Below are positions 47,961 to 58,011 of a stretch of DNA of 64,000 nt, one piece after another. Below the pieces are notes generated by a model. That model was not told the origin of the DNA and ran no database searches. It was given only the letters and a program-made list of their open reading frames with translations. The stretch is from positions 1 to 64,000 of the forward strand of contig JARIAR010000023.1 in assembly GCA_029257805.1 (NCBI GenBank). Reading direction: 5' to 3'. How positions within the stretch are numbered: position 1 is the first letter of the stretch; each line of letters starts with the position of its first letter. The position numbers and the translations under genes are program-made. This stretch comes from Blautia sp. (lineage in GTDB: Bacteria; Bacillota; Clostridia; Lachnospirales; Lachnospiraceae).

Positions 47961-49355
47961 ATGGAAAAAACAATGGAGAAAATCGTAGCTCTGGCGAAAG
48001 CGAGAGGCTTTGTATATCCGGGCTCTGAAATTTACGGAGGGCTGGCGAATACATGGGATTATGGAAATCTTGGTGTAGAGTTAAAAAACAATGTAAAACG
48101 TGCCTGGTGGCAGAAATTTGTTCAGGAGTCCCCATACAATGTTGGTGTAGATTGTGCTATTCTTATGAATCCACAGACATGGGTTGCTTCTGGTCACCTT
48201 GGAGGTTTTTCTGATCCTCTTATGGACTGCAGAGAATGTCATGAACGTTTTCGTGCAGATAAGCTGATTGAAGATTTTTGTGCAGAACACGATATTGCCA
48301 TTGAGGGCAGTGTAGATTCCTGGTCACAGGAAGAAATGGCAAATTTCATTAAAGAACATGAAGTTCCATGTCCAACTTGTGGAAAGCATAATTTTACAGA
48401 TATCCGCCAGTTTAATCTGATGTTTAAAACATTTCAGGGAGTAACAGAAGATGCGAAAAATACGGTTTATTTAAGACCGGAAACAGCGCAGGGAATTTTT
48501 GTAAACTTTAAAAATGTACAGAGAACATCACGCAAGAAAATTCCGTTTGGAATTGGTCAGATTGGAAAATCTTTCCGTAATGAAATCACACCTGGAAACT
48601 TTACATTCCGTACACGTGAATTTGAGCAGATGGAACTGGAATTCTTCTGTGAACCGGATACAGATCTGGAATGGTTTGCATACTGGAAGCAGTTCTGCCT
48701 TGACTGGTTAAGTTCTCTTGGACTGAAAGATGAAGAAATTCGTTATCGCGATCATTCTCCTGAAGAACTTTGCTTTTATAGTAAGGCTACAACAGACGTG
48801 GAATTTTTATTCCCGTTTGGATGGGGAGAGCTGTGGGGAATAGCAGATAGAACAGATTATGACCTTACACAGCATCAGAATGTATCCGGACAGGATCTCA
48901 CATATTTTGATGATGAAAAGAAACAGAAATATGTTCCATATGTAATTGAGCCATCTCTTGGGGCAGATCGTATGGTTCTTGCGTTCCTGTGCAGTGCCTA
49001 TGATGAGGAAGTTTTGGATGCAGAGAAAAACGATGTTCGTACAGTTCTTCGTTTTCATCCTGTGTTGGCACCTGTTAAAATCGGGGTATTGCCGTTATCT
49101 AAAAAGCTGAATGAAGGCGCAGAAAAAGTTTTCCATCAGCTGTCTAAGAAATATAATTGTGAGTATGATGATCGTGGAAATATCGGAAAACGTTATAGAA
49201 GACAGGATGAAATCGGAACTCCGTTCTGTATCACATATGATTTTGATTCTGAAACAGATGGAGCTGTTACGGTTCGCGATCGTGATACTATGGAGCAGGT
49301 AAGAGTTAAAATTGATGAATTGGAAGCTTATTTTGCAGATAAGTTTACATTCTAA
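47961..49355 (+). CDS. glyQS: Glycyl-tRNA synthetase (single-chain alpha2 type)
   Basis: [62 protein letters not shown]. Confidence 0.97.
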   Translation: MEKTMEKIVALAKARGFVYPGSEIYGGLANTWDYGNLGVELKNNVKRAWWQKFVQESPYNVGVDCAILMNPQTWVASGHLGGFSDPLMDCRECHERFRADKLIEDFCAEHDIAIEGSVDSWSQEEMANFIKEHEVPCPTCGKHNFTDIRQFNLMFKTFQGVTEDAKNTVYLRPETAQGIFVNFKNVQRTSRKKIPFGIGQIGKSFRNEITPGNFTFRTREFEQMELEFFCEPDTDLEWFAYWKQFCLDWLSSLGLKDEEIRYRDHSPEELCFYSKATTDVEFLFPFGWGELWGIADRTDYDLTQHQNVSGQDLTYFDDEKKQKYVPYVIEPSLGADRMVLAFLCSAYDEEVLDAEKNDVRTVLRFHPVLAPVKIGVLPLSKKLNEGAEKVFHQLSKKYNCEYDDRGNIGKRYRRQDEIGTPFCITYDFDSETDGAVTVRDRDTMEQVRVKIDELEAYFADKFTF

Positions 49356-49382
49356 AATACTTGATAAGTGTGTAGTTTCAGG

Positions 49383-49414
49383 AAAGAGCAGCATCGGAAG
49401 ATGCTGCTCTTTGT
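49383..49414 (+). terminator. Rho-independent terminator after glyQS
   Basis: AAAGAGCAGCATC-GGAA-GATGCTGCTCTTT. Confidence 0.85.
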
Positions 49415-49434
49415 ATAGAAAAGAAGGATGAGAT

Positions 49435-50187
49435 ATGAGTATATATTCAATTTATTTTAGTCCGACACAGGGAACTAAAAAAGTAACAGATCTTCTGGTC
49501 AGTGAATATGGAGAATTGGAAGAGATTGATTTATGCCGGCCAATAGCAGAAAAAAGAACATTTCTTAAAGAGGATGTATGTTTTTTTGGAGTGCCGTCTT
49601 ACGGGGGAAGAGTGCCCCAGACTGCAATAGAACGTATGAGAAGCTTTAGGGGAAATGGAGCAAAAGCGATTCTTGTTGTAGTTTATGGAAACAGAGATTA
49701 TGATGATACAATTTTGGAATTATATGATGTGTTGAAAGAAAAAGGATTTTATTGTGCTGCCGCAGTGGCTGCAATTGCAGAACATTCTATTATGCGCCAG
49801 TTTGCAACAGGACGACCGGACAAAGAAGACAGAGAGCAGCTGGCATTTTTTGCCCAGGAGATTAGAAAAAAGTTGAAAAGTTCTGTAGAATCGGAAATTA
49901 CTGTTCCGGGAAAGAGACCATATAAAGAGTATAAAGGATCTTTGTTACAGCCGGAGACAAATGGTCCTTGCAATGACTGCGGCATATGTGTACGAGCCTG
50001 TCCGGTATGTGCCATATCATCTGGAAAACCAGGCGGGACGGATCGGGAGGAATGCATTTCCTGTATGAGATGCATACAGATTTGCCCCAGCCATGCAAGA
50101 AATCTTGATGAAACTTTATTAAGCAGTGTTGCAGAAAAAATGTTTCCGCTGTTTCAGGAACGGAAAAAGAATGAATTGTTTTTGTAG
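49435..50187 (+). CDS. Flavodoxin-like domain fused to 2x[4Fe-4S] ferredoxin (EFR1-like)
   Basis: YFSPTQGTKKV flavodoxin start; CNDCGICVRACPVCAIS and CISCMRCIQICPSHAR. Confidence 0.85.
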   Translation: MSIYSIYFSPTQGTKKVTDLLVSEYGELEEIDLCRPIAEKRTFLKEDVCFFGVPSYGGRVPQTAIERMRSFRGNGAKAILVVVYGNRDYDDTILELYDVLKEKGFYCAAAVAAIAEHSIMRQFATGRPDKEDREQLAFFAQEIRKKLKSSVESEITVPGKRPYKEYKGSLLQPETNGPCNDCGICVRACPVCAISSGKPGGTDREECISCMRCIQICPSHARNLDETLLSSVAEKMFPLFQERKKNELFL

Positions 50188-50192
50188 AAGGA

Positions 50193-51302
50193 TTACTTTA
50201 CTTCAATCAATTCATATTCTGAATTTCCAAGGCCCAGTTTTTCCGCATGCTGGATACAACGTTTCCAGTTTGTGTTAGGAGAAACAGCGCCAAAATGATC
50301 GTGTCCTTCATGGTCTGCTTCTCCGAGAACGGAATTTGCAATAACCGGCTGAGCATTTACCGCATCTGCACAGGCGACATCAAGAGCAACAGGGTCGAAA
50401 GAAGCAAAAAATCCTACATCTGGTACAATGGCAGCATCATTTTCAGCATGACAGTCGCAGTATGGAGAAACATCGATCACAAGACTGATATGGAAATTTG
50501 GTCTTTCGTCCAAAACAGCTTTGCTGTATTCTGCAATTTTAAAATTTAAAACATCATTTGATTCATCGGATGCTGAAAGAACAGCATCCTTGGGACAGAC
50601 GCCAATACATCTTCCGCATCCGACACATTTGTTCTGATCAATAACAGCTTTGCCTGTTTCAAAAGAAGGGGCATCATGTGCACAGATTTTTTCACAGCGG
50701 TGGCAGGCAATACAAAGATTCGGGTCAATATGCGGTTTCCCTGCACTGTGCATTTCCATTTTTCCTGCACGAGAGCCACATCCCATTCCGATATTTTTTA
50801 GAGCACCGCCAAATCCGGTTGCTTCATGACCTTTAAAGTGTGTAAGAGAGAGAAAGATATCTGCATCCATGATTGCCTTGCCAATTTTGGCATTTTTTAT
50901 ATATTCGCCATTTTTTACCGGAACATACTCTTCATCAGTACCTTTTAATCCGTCTGCAATCATTACGTGACAGCCGGTAGAAAACGGGGAGAATCCGTTT
51001 GTGTAGGCAGTATCAAGATGATCAAGAGCATTTTTTCGGCCGCCGACGTAAAGGGTGTTACAATCTGTAAGGAAGGGTTTTCCCCCAAACTCTTTTACCA
51101 CATCCGCAATTGCCTTAGCATAGTTAGGACGGAGAAAGGCAAGGTTTCCCGGTTCTCCGAAGTGGATTTTAATCGCGGTATATTTCCCTTCGAAATCAAT
51201 GTTACCAATCCCGGCAGTTTTGACAAGGCGTTTCAATTTGTCCAACAGACTATTGTTGAAACCGGTACGAAGATTGGTGTAATAAACTTTGGATTTTTCC
51301 AT
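50193..51302 (-). CDS. DUF362 domain-containing 4Fe-4S protein
   Basis: DUF362 body (AIKIHFGEPGNLAFLRP..FLTDCNTLY), CIACHRCEKICAHDAP, CVGCGRCIGVCPKDAV. Confidence 0.9.
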   Translation of the reverse strand: MEKSKVYYTNLRTGFNNSLLDKLKRLVKTAGIGNIDFEGKYTAIKIHFGEPGNLAFLRPNYAKAIADVVKEFGGKPFLTDCNTLYVGGRKNALDHLDTAYTNGFSPFSTGCHVMIADGLKGTDEEYVPVKNGEYIKNAKIGKAIMDADIFLSLTHFKGHEATGFGGALKNIGMGCGSRAGKMEMHSAGKPHIDPNLCIACHRCEKICAHDAPSFETGKAVIDQNKCVGCGRCIGVCPKDAVLSASDESNDVLNFKIAEYSKAVLDERPNFHISLVIDVSPYCDCHAENDAAIVPDVGFFASFDPVALDVACADAVNAQPVIANSVLGEADHEGHDHFGAVSPNTNWKRCIQHAEKLGLGNSEYELIEVK

Positions 51303-51428
51303 ATGTAGAGACCTCCTGTCTATATTGGAATTTTTTGTATGCTTCAATGATACGATATTGAAGTGGAATTGGCAAGATTCCTATGATAAAATAGAGTGAG
51401 AAATGGTATTCAAGGAGAGAAAAAAGAG

Positions 51429-52232
51429 ATGGAAGAAAGAAAAAAAGAACGGTTTAAAAAGAAAATGAGAGAATATTTAAAAGATGACGTTTGTATTGCA
51501 TTTTCAGGCGGAGTAGATTCCAGTCTCTTGCTTTCTGCTGCATGTGAAGCAGCCGGTTATACCGGAAAAAAAGTGTATGCAGTTACAATGGATACGGTTC
51601 TGCATCCCAGTGCAGATATGGAAATCGCAAAAAGTGTACTGGAAAAGACAAAGGCAGAACATTCTATTATTCAAATAGACGAACTGTCGGATCCGAATAT
51701 TCAAAATAATCCCCAAAACAGGTGCTATCTGTGTAAAAAGGCCTTATATAGTCATGTTGTTTCTTTTGCAGAAGAAAAAAATATTCCTGTATTAATGGAA
51801 GGGACAAATGCAGATGACCTGCATCTTTACAGACCAGGACTTAAAGCCGTAAGAGAGCTTAATATTCAGACGCCTCTTGCAGATTGCGGCATAACAAAAA
51901 AAGAAGTAAGAGAACTTGCAAAGGAATATCAGATTCCGGTAGCGGATCGTCCGGCTGCTCCCTGTTTGGCAACGCGTCTGCCTTATGGAGAAAAAATTGA
52001 TCTTGAACTTCTGGAGCGAATAGATGAAGGTGAAAAATTTTTGAAAGGCCTGGGACTGGGGGATGTACGCATTCGTGTTCATAGGAATATTCTTCGCCTG
52101 GAAATTAATCCAGAGGGTTTCCCTATAATTTTGCAAAACAGAAAAGAGATTTTGGAGAATTTGAAAAAAACAGGATGTGTATATATAACTTTGGATTTAG
52201 AAGGATTTCGAAGCGGAAGCATGGATTTATAA
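51429..52232 (+). CDS. larE: LarE-like ATP-dependent sacrificial sulfur transferase
   Basis: PP-loop CIAFSGGVDSSLLLSAA, NRCYLCKKALYS, conserved Cys in RPAAPCLATRLPYG. Confidence 0.9.
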   Translation: MEERKKERFKKKMREYLKDDVCIAFSGGVDSSLLLSAACEAAGYTGKKVYAVTMDTVLHPSADMEIAKSVLEKTKAEHSIIQIDELSDPNIQNNPQNRCYLCKKALYSHVVSFAEEKNIPVLMEGTNADDLHLYRPGLKAVRELNIQTPLADCGITKKEVRELAKEYQIPVADRPAAPCLATRLPYGEKIDLELLERIDEGEKFLKGLGLGDVRIRVHRNILRLEINPEGFPIILQNRKEILENLKKTGCVYITLDLEGFRSGSMDL

Positions 52233-52259
52233 AAAACAGATGATGTCAAGAAAAAACAC

Positions 52260-52288
52260 TTGACACCATGATGGAAATACGATATGAT
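52260..52288 (+). promoter_or_regulatory. Promoter of ylxM-ffh operon
   Basis: TTGACA-17 nt-TATGAT; -35 lies in inverted repeat TGTCAAG-N8-CTTGACA. Confidence 0.8.
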
Positions 52289-52305
52289 ACCAGAGGTGAT
52301 TACAA

Positions 52306-52629
52306 ATGGAAAAGTTTGTAGAGCAGACATTGTTGTATGATTTTTATGGAGAGCTTCTCACTGAGCGGCAACAGCAGATATATGAAAATGTTGTGCTTGA
52401 GGATTATTCTCTCAGCGAAGTAGCGGAGGATCTGGGTATTAGCCGACAGGGCGTACATGATATGATTAAACGTTGCAACAGAACGCTGGAGGGCTATGAG
52501 GCGAAGCTTCACCTGGTAGACAAATTTTTGAATATCCGTAGTCAGGTACATCGGATTCATGAACTTGCGGAACAATATAAAGTCGAAGAAATAGCGGCAA
52601 TTTCCAATTTGATATTAGAGGAGTTATAG
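52306..52629 (+). CDS. YlxM/p13-like HTH protein
   Basis: [46 protein letters not shown]; immediately upstream of ffh. Confidence 0.93.
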   Translation: MEKFVEQTLLYDFYGELLTERQQQIYENVVLEDYSLSEVAEDLGISRQGVHDMIKRCNRTLEGYEAKLHLVDKFLNIRSQVHRIHELAEQYKVEEIAAISNLILEEL

Positions 52630-52632
52630 CAA

Positions 52633-53979
52633 ATGGCATTTGAGAGCTTGACAGACAAACTGCAGAATGTATTTAAGAAACTTCGAAGCAAGGGGCGCCT
52701 TACAGAAGAAGATGTAAAAGTTGCCTTGAAAGAAGTAAAGATGGCTCTTTTAGAGGCAGATGTAAATTTTAAAGTTGTAAAGCAGTTTATAAAGGCAGTT
52801 CAGGAGCGTGCAGTAGGTCAGGATGTTATGAATGGTCTTAATCCTGGGCAAATGGTAATTAAGATTGTAAATGATGAACTTGTAAACCTTATGGGCAGCG
52901 AAACGACGGAACTTCCTTTGAAACCGGGGAATGAACTGACTGTTTTCATGATGGCAGGTCTGCAGGGAGCCGGAAAAACCACGACAGTTGCAAAACTGGC
53001 AGGAAAACTGAAATCCAAAGGAAAAAAACCGCTTCTTGTTGCTTGTGACGTATATCGTCCGGCAGCTATTACACAGCTTCAGGTAAATGGTGAGAAGCAG
53101 GGTGTTGAAGTATTTTCCATGGGTGATAAACAAAAGCCGGTGGATATTGCAAAAGCAGCCATTGAACATGCAAAAGCAAATCAGCAGAATGTTGTTTTGA
53201 TCGATACAGCAGGACGTCTTCATATAGATGAAAATATGATGCAGGAGCTTGCAGAAATCAAGGAAAATATTCATGTAGATGCAACAATTCTTGTAGTAGA
53301 TGCAATGACTGGACAGGATGCAGTAAATGTGGCAAAAACATTTACGGAAAAAGTTGGGATTGATGGTGTTATCCTTACAAAAATGGACGGCGATACGCGA
53401 GGCGGTGCAGCACTTTCCATTAAAGCGGTAACAGGAAAGCCACTTTTATATGTTGGTATGGGAGAAAAGCTTTCTGATTTGGAACAGTTTTATCCGGAAC
53501 GTATGGCATCCCGAATTCTGGGAATGGGCGATGTGATGAGCCTTATTGAAAAGGTAGAAGCATCTGTTGACCAGGAACAGGCTCAGGAAATGCAGAAAAA
53601 ACTCAAGAAAATGGATTTTGATTTTAATGACTATCTTACAAGTCTGGAGCAGATGAATAAGATGGGCGGCTTTGGAAGTATTCTCAGTATGCTCCCTGGT
53701 GTGGGAGGCAAGATGAAGGAATTAGAAGGAATGATTGATGAAAAAGCTATGGAACGCACAAAGTCCATTATTCTTTCTATGACTATGCAGGAGAGAAGTA
53801 ATCCGGCAATTCTTAATATATCTCGAAAGAACCGCATTGCAAAAGGTGCTGGTGTGGATATTGCAGAAGTAAATCGTCTTGTGAAACAGTTTGAACAAAG
53901 TAAGAAAATGATGAAACAGATGCCCGGCTTAATGGGCGGAAAAGCTGGTAAAAGAGGCGGCTTCAGGCTTCCTTTTTAA
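52633..53979 (+). CDS. ffh: Signal recognition particle protein Ffh
   Basis: GLQGAGKTTTVAKLAG, DVYRPAAITQL, DTAGRLHID, TKMDGDTRGGAALS, M-domain C-terminus. Confidence 0.98.
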   Translation: MAFESLTDKLQNVFKKLRSKGRLTEEDVKVALKEVKMALLEADVNFKVVKQFIKAVQERAVGQDVMNGLNPGQMVIKIVNDELVNLMGSETTELPLKPGNELTVFMMAGLQGAGKTTTVAKLAGKLKSKGKKPLLVACDVYRPAAITQLQVNGEKQGVEVFSMGDKQKPVDIAKAAIEHAKANQQNVVLIDTAGRLHIDENMMQELAEIKENIHVDATILVVDAMTGQDAVNVAKTFTEKVGIDGVILTKMDGDTRGGAALSIKAVTGKPLLYVGMGEKLSDLEQFYPERMASRILGMGDVMSLIEKVEASVDQEQAQEMQKKLKKMDFDFNDYLTSLEQMNKMGGFGSILSMLPGVGGKMKELEGMIDEKAMERTKSIILSMTMQERSNPAILNISRKNRIAKGAGVDIAEVNRLVKQFEQSKKMMKQMPGLMGGKAGKRGGFRLPF

Positions 53980-54026
53980 ATAAAATATATACCTAAAACA
54001 AAGATAATTAATGGAGGAAAACAAAA

Positions 54027-54272
54027 ATGGCAGTAAAAATCAGATTAAGAAGAATGGGACAGAAGAAAGCACCTTTTTATAGAATCGTAGTTGCAGATTC
54101 CCGCAGCAAACGTGATGGAAGATGTATCGCAGAAATCGGAACATACGATCCGAACTGTGATCCAAGCGTATATAAAGTAGATGAAGAAGCAGCAAAGAAA
54201 TGGCTTGCAGCAGGTGCTCAGCCTACAGAAGTAGTTGCAAAAATCTTCAAAATTGCCGGAATTGAAAAATAA
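54027..54272 (+). CDS. rpsP: 30S ribosomal protein S16
   Basis: [32 protein letters not shown]. Confidence 0.98.
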   Translation: MAVKIRLRRMGQKKAPFYRIVVADSRSKRDGRCIAEIGTYDPNCDPSVYKVDEEAAKKWLAAGAQPTEVVAKIFKIAGIEK

Positions 54273-54331
54273 GAAATGCCGGGACAGGTATTTCTGTGAC
54301 GCTCCTGGGGGAGCAGTCAGGGAGGTGTGTA

Positions 54332-54562
54332 ATGAAGGAATTAGTAGAAGTAATTGCAAAATCTCTTGTTGAAAATCCGGATGAAGTGGTTGTTACAGAA
54401 ACAGAAAAAGAAGATGCCGTTGTTATAGAACTGAAAGTTGGTCAGTCAGATATGGGTAAAGTTATTGGCCGCCAGGGAAGAATTGCAAAGGCAATCCGGA
54501 CGGTTGTTAAAGCAGCCTCTTCGAAAAGCAGCAAAAAAGTGATTGTAGATATTCTGCAATGA
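54332..54562 (+). CDS. khpA: KH domain RNA-binding protein KhpA (YlqC)
   Basis: MGKVIGRQGRIAKAIRTVVKAA KH motif; rpsP-khpA-rimM-trmD synteny. Confidence 0.93.
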   Translation: MKELVEVIAKSLVENPDEVVVTETEKEDAVVIELKVGQSDMGKVIGRQGRIAKAIRTVVKAASSKSSKKVIVDILQ

Positions 54563-54570
54563 AAATAAGG

Positions 54571-54606
54571 ATCAGGAGCTGTGGTATCCATAGCTCCTGA
54601 TTTGGG
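54571..54606 (+). promoter_or_regulatory. Intra-operonic hairpin between khpA and rimM
   Basis: ATCAGGAGCT...AGCTCCTGAT perfect 10-bp stem followed by TTGGGTTT. Confidence 0.7.
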
Positions 54607-54625
54607 TTTAAGGGAGTTTTATTTC

Positions 54626-55132
54626 ATGGAAGATTTGTTAAAAGTTGGGGTGATCACTACCACACATGGAGTTCGAGGCGAAGTAAAAGTTTTTCCTACG
54701 ACAGATGAAGCAGAGCGTTTTCTGGAATTGGATTATGTGCTTCTGGATACAGGTCGGGAGCTTCGAAAACTGGAAATTCAGAATGTGAAATTTTTTAAAA
54801 ATCTGGCAATTCTGAAATTTAAGGGTGTTGACAATATTAACGATATTGAAATGTATAAAGGGCGCGATCTTTGGATTCCCCGTGAAGAAGGCCAGGAATT
54901 GGAAGAAGGAGAGTATTACGTTGCAGATTTAATTGGTATGCAGGTTATACTTGAAGATGGCAGCCGATTTGGCGTATTAAAAGACGTTATGGAGACAGGC
55001 GCTAATGATGTGTATATTATTGATTCGGAAGAAAACGGGGAAGTTCTTCTTCCGGCAATCAGGGAATGTATTTTAAATGTGGATATAGAAAACAGCGTCA
55101 TGACTGTACATTTGATGAAAGGGCTTTTGTAA
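54626..55132 (+). CDS. rimM: 16S rRNA processing protein RimM
   Basis: KVGVITTTHGVRGEVKVFPTTD; upstream of trmD. Confidence 0.95.
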   Translation: MEDLLKVGVITTTHGVRGEVKVFPTTDEAERFLELDYVLLDTGRELRKLEIQNVKFFKNLAILKFKGVDNINDIEMYKGRDLWIPREEGQELEEGEYYVADLIGMQVILEDGSRFGVLKDVMETGANDVYIIDSEENGEVLLPAIRECILNVDIENSVMTVHLMKGLL

Positions 55133-55903
55133 ATGAATTTTCACGTACTGACATTGTTTCCGGAAATGATTGAAAATGGGATGAATACCAGCATTACAGG
55201 AAGAGCAATTAAAAATGAGTATTTAACTCTTGAAGCGGTAAATATTCGTGACTTTGCTTTTAATAAGCATCAGAAAGTGGATGATTATCCATATGGCGGT
55301 GGAGCCGGGATGTTAATGCAGGCAGAACCGGTTTATCTTGCCTGGGAGTCTATTGCGAAGAAAACCAAAAAAAAGCCAAGGACAGTATTCCTTACTCCTC
55401 AGGGGAAAGTGTTTAATCAGGCTATGGCCAAGGAAATGGCACAGGAGGAAGATCTTGTATTTCTTTGTGGACATTATGAAGGGATTGATGAAAGAGTACT
55501 GGAGGAAATTGTGACAGACTTTGTATCAATAGGAGATTATGTTCTTACGGGAGGAGAACTTCCGGCAATGGTCATGATGGATTCCATTTCTCGTATGGTT
55601 CCGGGCGTTTTAAGTAATCAGGAATCAGGAGAAACAGAGTCTTTTGCAGGAAATCTTCTGGAGTATCCTCAGTATAGCCGTCCGGAGGAATGGCACGAAA
55701 AAAAAGTACCGGAAGTCCTGATGTCCGGACATCATGCAAATGTGGCAAAATGGCGCAGAGAACAATCCATTGTTCGTACGGCTAAATGGAGACCGGATTT
55801 ATTGAAAAAAGCAGATTTAACAAATAAAGAATGGAATTACGTACGCCAATTATGGAAACAGTGGAAAGAGGAAGAAAGCGGCAAAGAAGAAAAACGCGGA
55901 TAA
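55133..55903 (+). CDS. trmD: tRNA (guanine37-N1)-methyltransferase
   Basis: [62 protein letters not shown]. Confidence 0.98.
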   Translation: MNFHVLTLFPEMIENGMNTSITGRAIKNEYLTLEAVNIRDFAFNKHQKVDDYPYGGGAGMLMQAEPVYLAWESIAKKTKKKPRTVFLTPQGKVFNQAMAKEMAQEEDLVFLCGHYEGIDERVLEEIVTDFVSIGDYVLTGGELPAMVMMDSISRMVPGVLSNQESGETESFAGNLLEYPQYSRPEEWHEKKVPEVLMSGHHANVAKWRREQSIVRTAKWRPDLLKKADLTNKEWNYVRQLWKQWKEEESGKEEKRG

Positions 55904-55916
55904 GGGAGTAATGATT

Positions 55917-56942
55917 ATGAAAACATCAGATTTTAATTATGACCTTCCTCAGGAACTTATTGCACAGGATCCACTGGAGGATAGAAGTTCTTCCAGACTT
56001 ATGCATTTGTCCATGGAGGATGGAAGTGTAGAACATTGTCATTTTAAAGATATCCTTAAGTATTTAAAAAAAGGAGATTGTCTTGTAATTAATGATACAA
56101 AAGTCATTCCTGCAAGACTTTATGGGCATAAAGAGGACACAGGTGCTGTAATTGAAATTTTGCTCTTAAAGAGAAAAGAAAATGATATATGGGAATGTCT
56201 TGTAAAACCTGGAAAAAAAGCCCGTCCGGGAGCAAAGATAACTTTTGGAAACGGCATTTTGACAGGAGAAATTATAGATATTGTAGAGGAAGGAAACCGT
56301 CTTATACAGTTTCATTATGAGGGAATTTTTGAAGAAATTCTCGATCAGTTGGGAGAAATGCCTTTGCCTCCATATATTACACATAAATTAAAAGATAAAA
56401 ACCGTTATCAGACAGTTTATGCAAAAAATGAAGGTTCTGCAGCAGCACCGACAGCGGGACTTCATTTTACAAAAGAACTTCTGGAAGAAGTGGAGAAAAT
56501 GGGAGTGAAGATTGCCCATGTTACACTTCATGTCGGGCTTGGAACATTTCGTCCTGTCAAGGTAGATGATGTAGAAAAGCATCATATGCATTCGGAATTT
56601 TATGTGGTAGAAGAGGATCAGGCAGAAATCATTAATCAAACGAAAAAAAATGGCGGACGGGTCATTTCTGTTGGAACAACAAGCTGTCGTACACTGGAAT
56701 CTGCGTCTGGAGAAGATGGAATCCTTCGTGCAGGAAGTGGATGGACAGAAATTTTTATTTATCCAGGGTATAAATTTAAAATCATTGATGGATTGATCAC
56801 GAATTTTCATCTTCCGGAATCTACGCTTCTTATGCTTGTTTCTGCTCTTGCAGGAAAAGAGTATATTATGAATGCTTATGAAGAAGCAGTAAAAGAGAGA
56901 TATCGCTTCTTTTCATTTGGCGATGCCATGTTGATTCTTTAA
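55917..56942 (+). CDS. queA: S-adenosylmethionine:tRNA ribosyltransferase-isomerase
   Basis: [66 protein letters not shown]. Confidence 0.97.
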   Translation: MKTSDFNYDLPQELIAQDPLEDRSSSRLMHLSMEDGSVEHCHFKDILKYLKKGDCLVINDTKVIPARLYGHKEDTGAVIEILLLKRKENDIWECLVKPGKKARPGAKITFGNGILTGEIIDIVEEGNRLIQFHYEGIFEEILDQLGEMPLPPYITHKLKDKNRYQTVYAKNEGSAAAPTAGLHFTKELLEEVEKMGVKIAHVTLHVGLGTFRPVKVDDVEKHHMHSEFYVVEEDQAEIINQTKKNGGRVISVGTTSCRTLESASGEDGILRAGSGWTEIFIYPGYKFKIIDGLITNFHLPESTLLMLVSALAGKEYIMNAYEEAVKERYRFFSFGDAMLIL

Positions 56943-56988
56943 TATCTTTGTGTTGAAATAACATTCATTTTATTATATAATAAAAATA

Positions 56989-57040
56989 AGAGCAGTTGCG
57001 AATTATATTCTGTAGGGATATTCGTAACTGCTTTTATTTT
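56989..57040 (+). terminator. Rho-independent terminator after queA
   Basis: AGCAGTTGCGAAT...ATTCGTAACTGCT TTTATTTTT. Confidence 0.82.
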
Positions 57041-57063
57041 TGATGTGACAGGGAGGGATTTTT

Positions 57064-57954
57064 ATGAGAAAGGACCAATTAAAAGAAACAATAATAGATA
57101 TTGTGGTGGAAATAGCAGGGAGTTTTCTTATTGCGATGGCGCTTTATAATTTTGCATTGGAAGCAAAATTTCCAATGACCGGATTTTCAGGGATTTCCAT
57201 GATTCTTTACAGGCTTTTTGGTTTGCCTATTGGTCTTACGACAATATTTTTAAATGTTCCGGTAGCGATTCTTTGCTATAAACTTTTGGGAAAGGGATTT
57301 TTCTTTCGTTCCATTCGTTGTATGGTAATATCCTCTGTTTTTATTGATTATGTTGCCCCCTTGTTTCCGGTATATCAGGGAGAACGTATTCTTGCTACTA
57401 TTTGTACCGGTGTGCTTGGAGGTCTTGGATATGCAATGATTTATATGCGAAATTCCTCTACAGGTGGATCTGATTTTATTATTATGGCAGCCAAGGCACT
57501 TCGTCCCCATCTTTCTCTGGGAAAAATTGCCTTTCTTTCAGATGTGGGAATTATTCTTGCAGGTGGAATTATATTTAAAGATGTAGACGGGATTATTTAT
57601 GGTATGATCATTAATTATATTTTTGCGATAGCAGTAGATAAAGTAATGTATGGAATTAATGCGGGAAAACTTACTCTTGTTGTTACAGATAAAGGGACGG
57701 AGATTGCGAAAAAGATTGATGATACATGTGGAAGAGGAACAACTATTATAAAAGCAAAGGGTGGATATCAGCAGGATCACAGAGATGTGGTGATGTGTGC
57801 CTGCAGCACCAAGGAAATGTATATGGTAGAAAAGGCAGTGAAAAAAGTAGATCCTATGGCTTTTACTATTATAATGGAATCAAACGAAGTTCTGGGAGAA
57901 GGATTTAAAAATACCCGCGTTGCAGAAATTCCAAAGCCGAAAAAGGAATCATAA
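57064..57954 (+). CDS. YitT family membrane protein
   Basis: Five hydrophobic segments then DUF2179-like C-terminus (GRGTTIIKAKGGYQQDHRDVVMCACSTKEM). Confidence 0.9.
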   Translation: MRKDQLKETIIDIVVEIAGSFLIAMALYNFALEAKFPMTGFSGISMILYRLFGLPIGLTTIFLNVPVAILCYKLLGKGFFFRSIRCMVISSVFIDYVAPLFPVYQGERILATICTGVLGGLGYAMIYMRNSSTGGSDFIIMAAKALRPHLSLGKIAFLSDVGIILAGGIIFKDVDGIIYGMIINYIFAIAVDKVMYGINAGKLTLVVTDKGTEIAKKIDDTCGRGTTIIKAKGGYQQDHRDVVMCACSTKEMYMVEKAVKKVDPMAFTIIMESNEVLGEGFKNTRVAEIPKPKKES

Positions 57955-57970
57955 ATTATAGAGAAATAAA

Positions 57971-58003
57971 ATCCCCTCTCCGTAAAGTGGAGAGGGGATT
58001 TGT
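57971..58003. terminator. Bidirectional terminator between convergent genes
   Basis: ATCCCCTCTCC-GTAAAGT-GGAGAGGGGAT. Confidence 0.8.
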
Positions 58004-58011
58004 TGTAAAAA

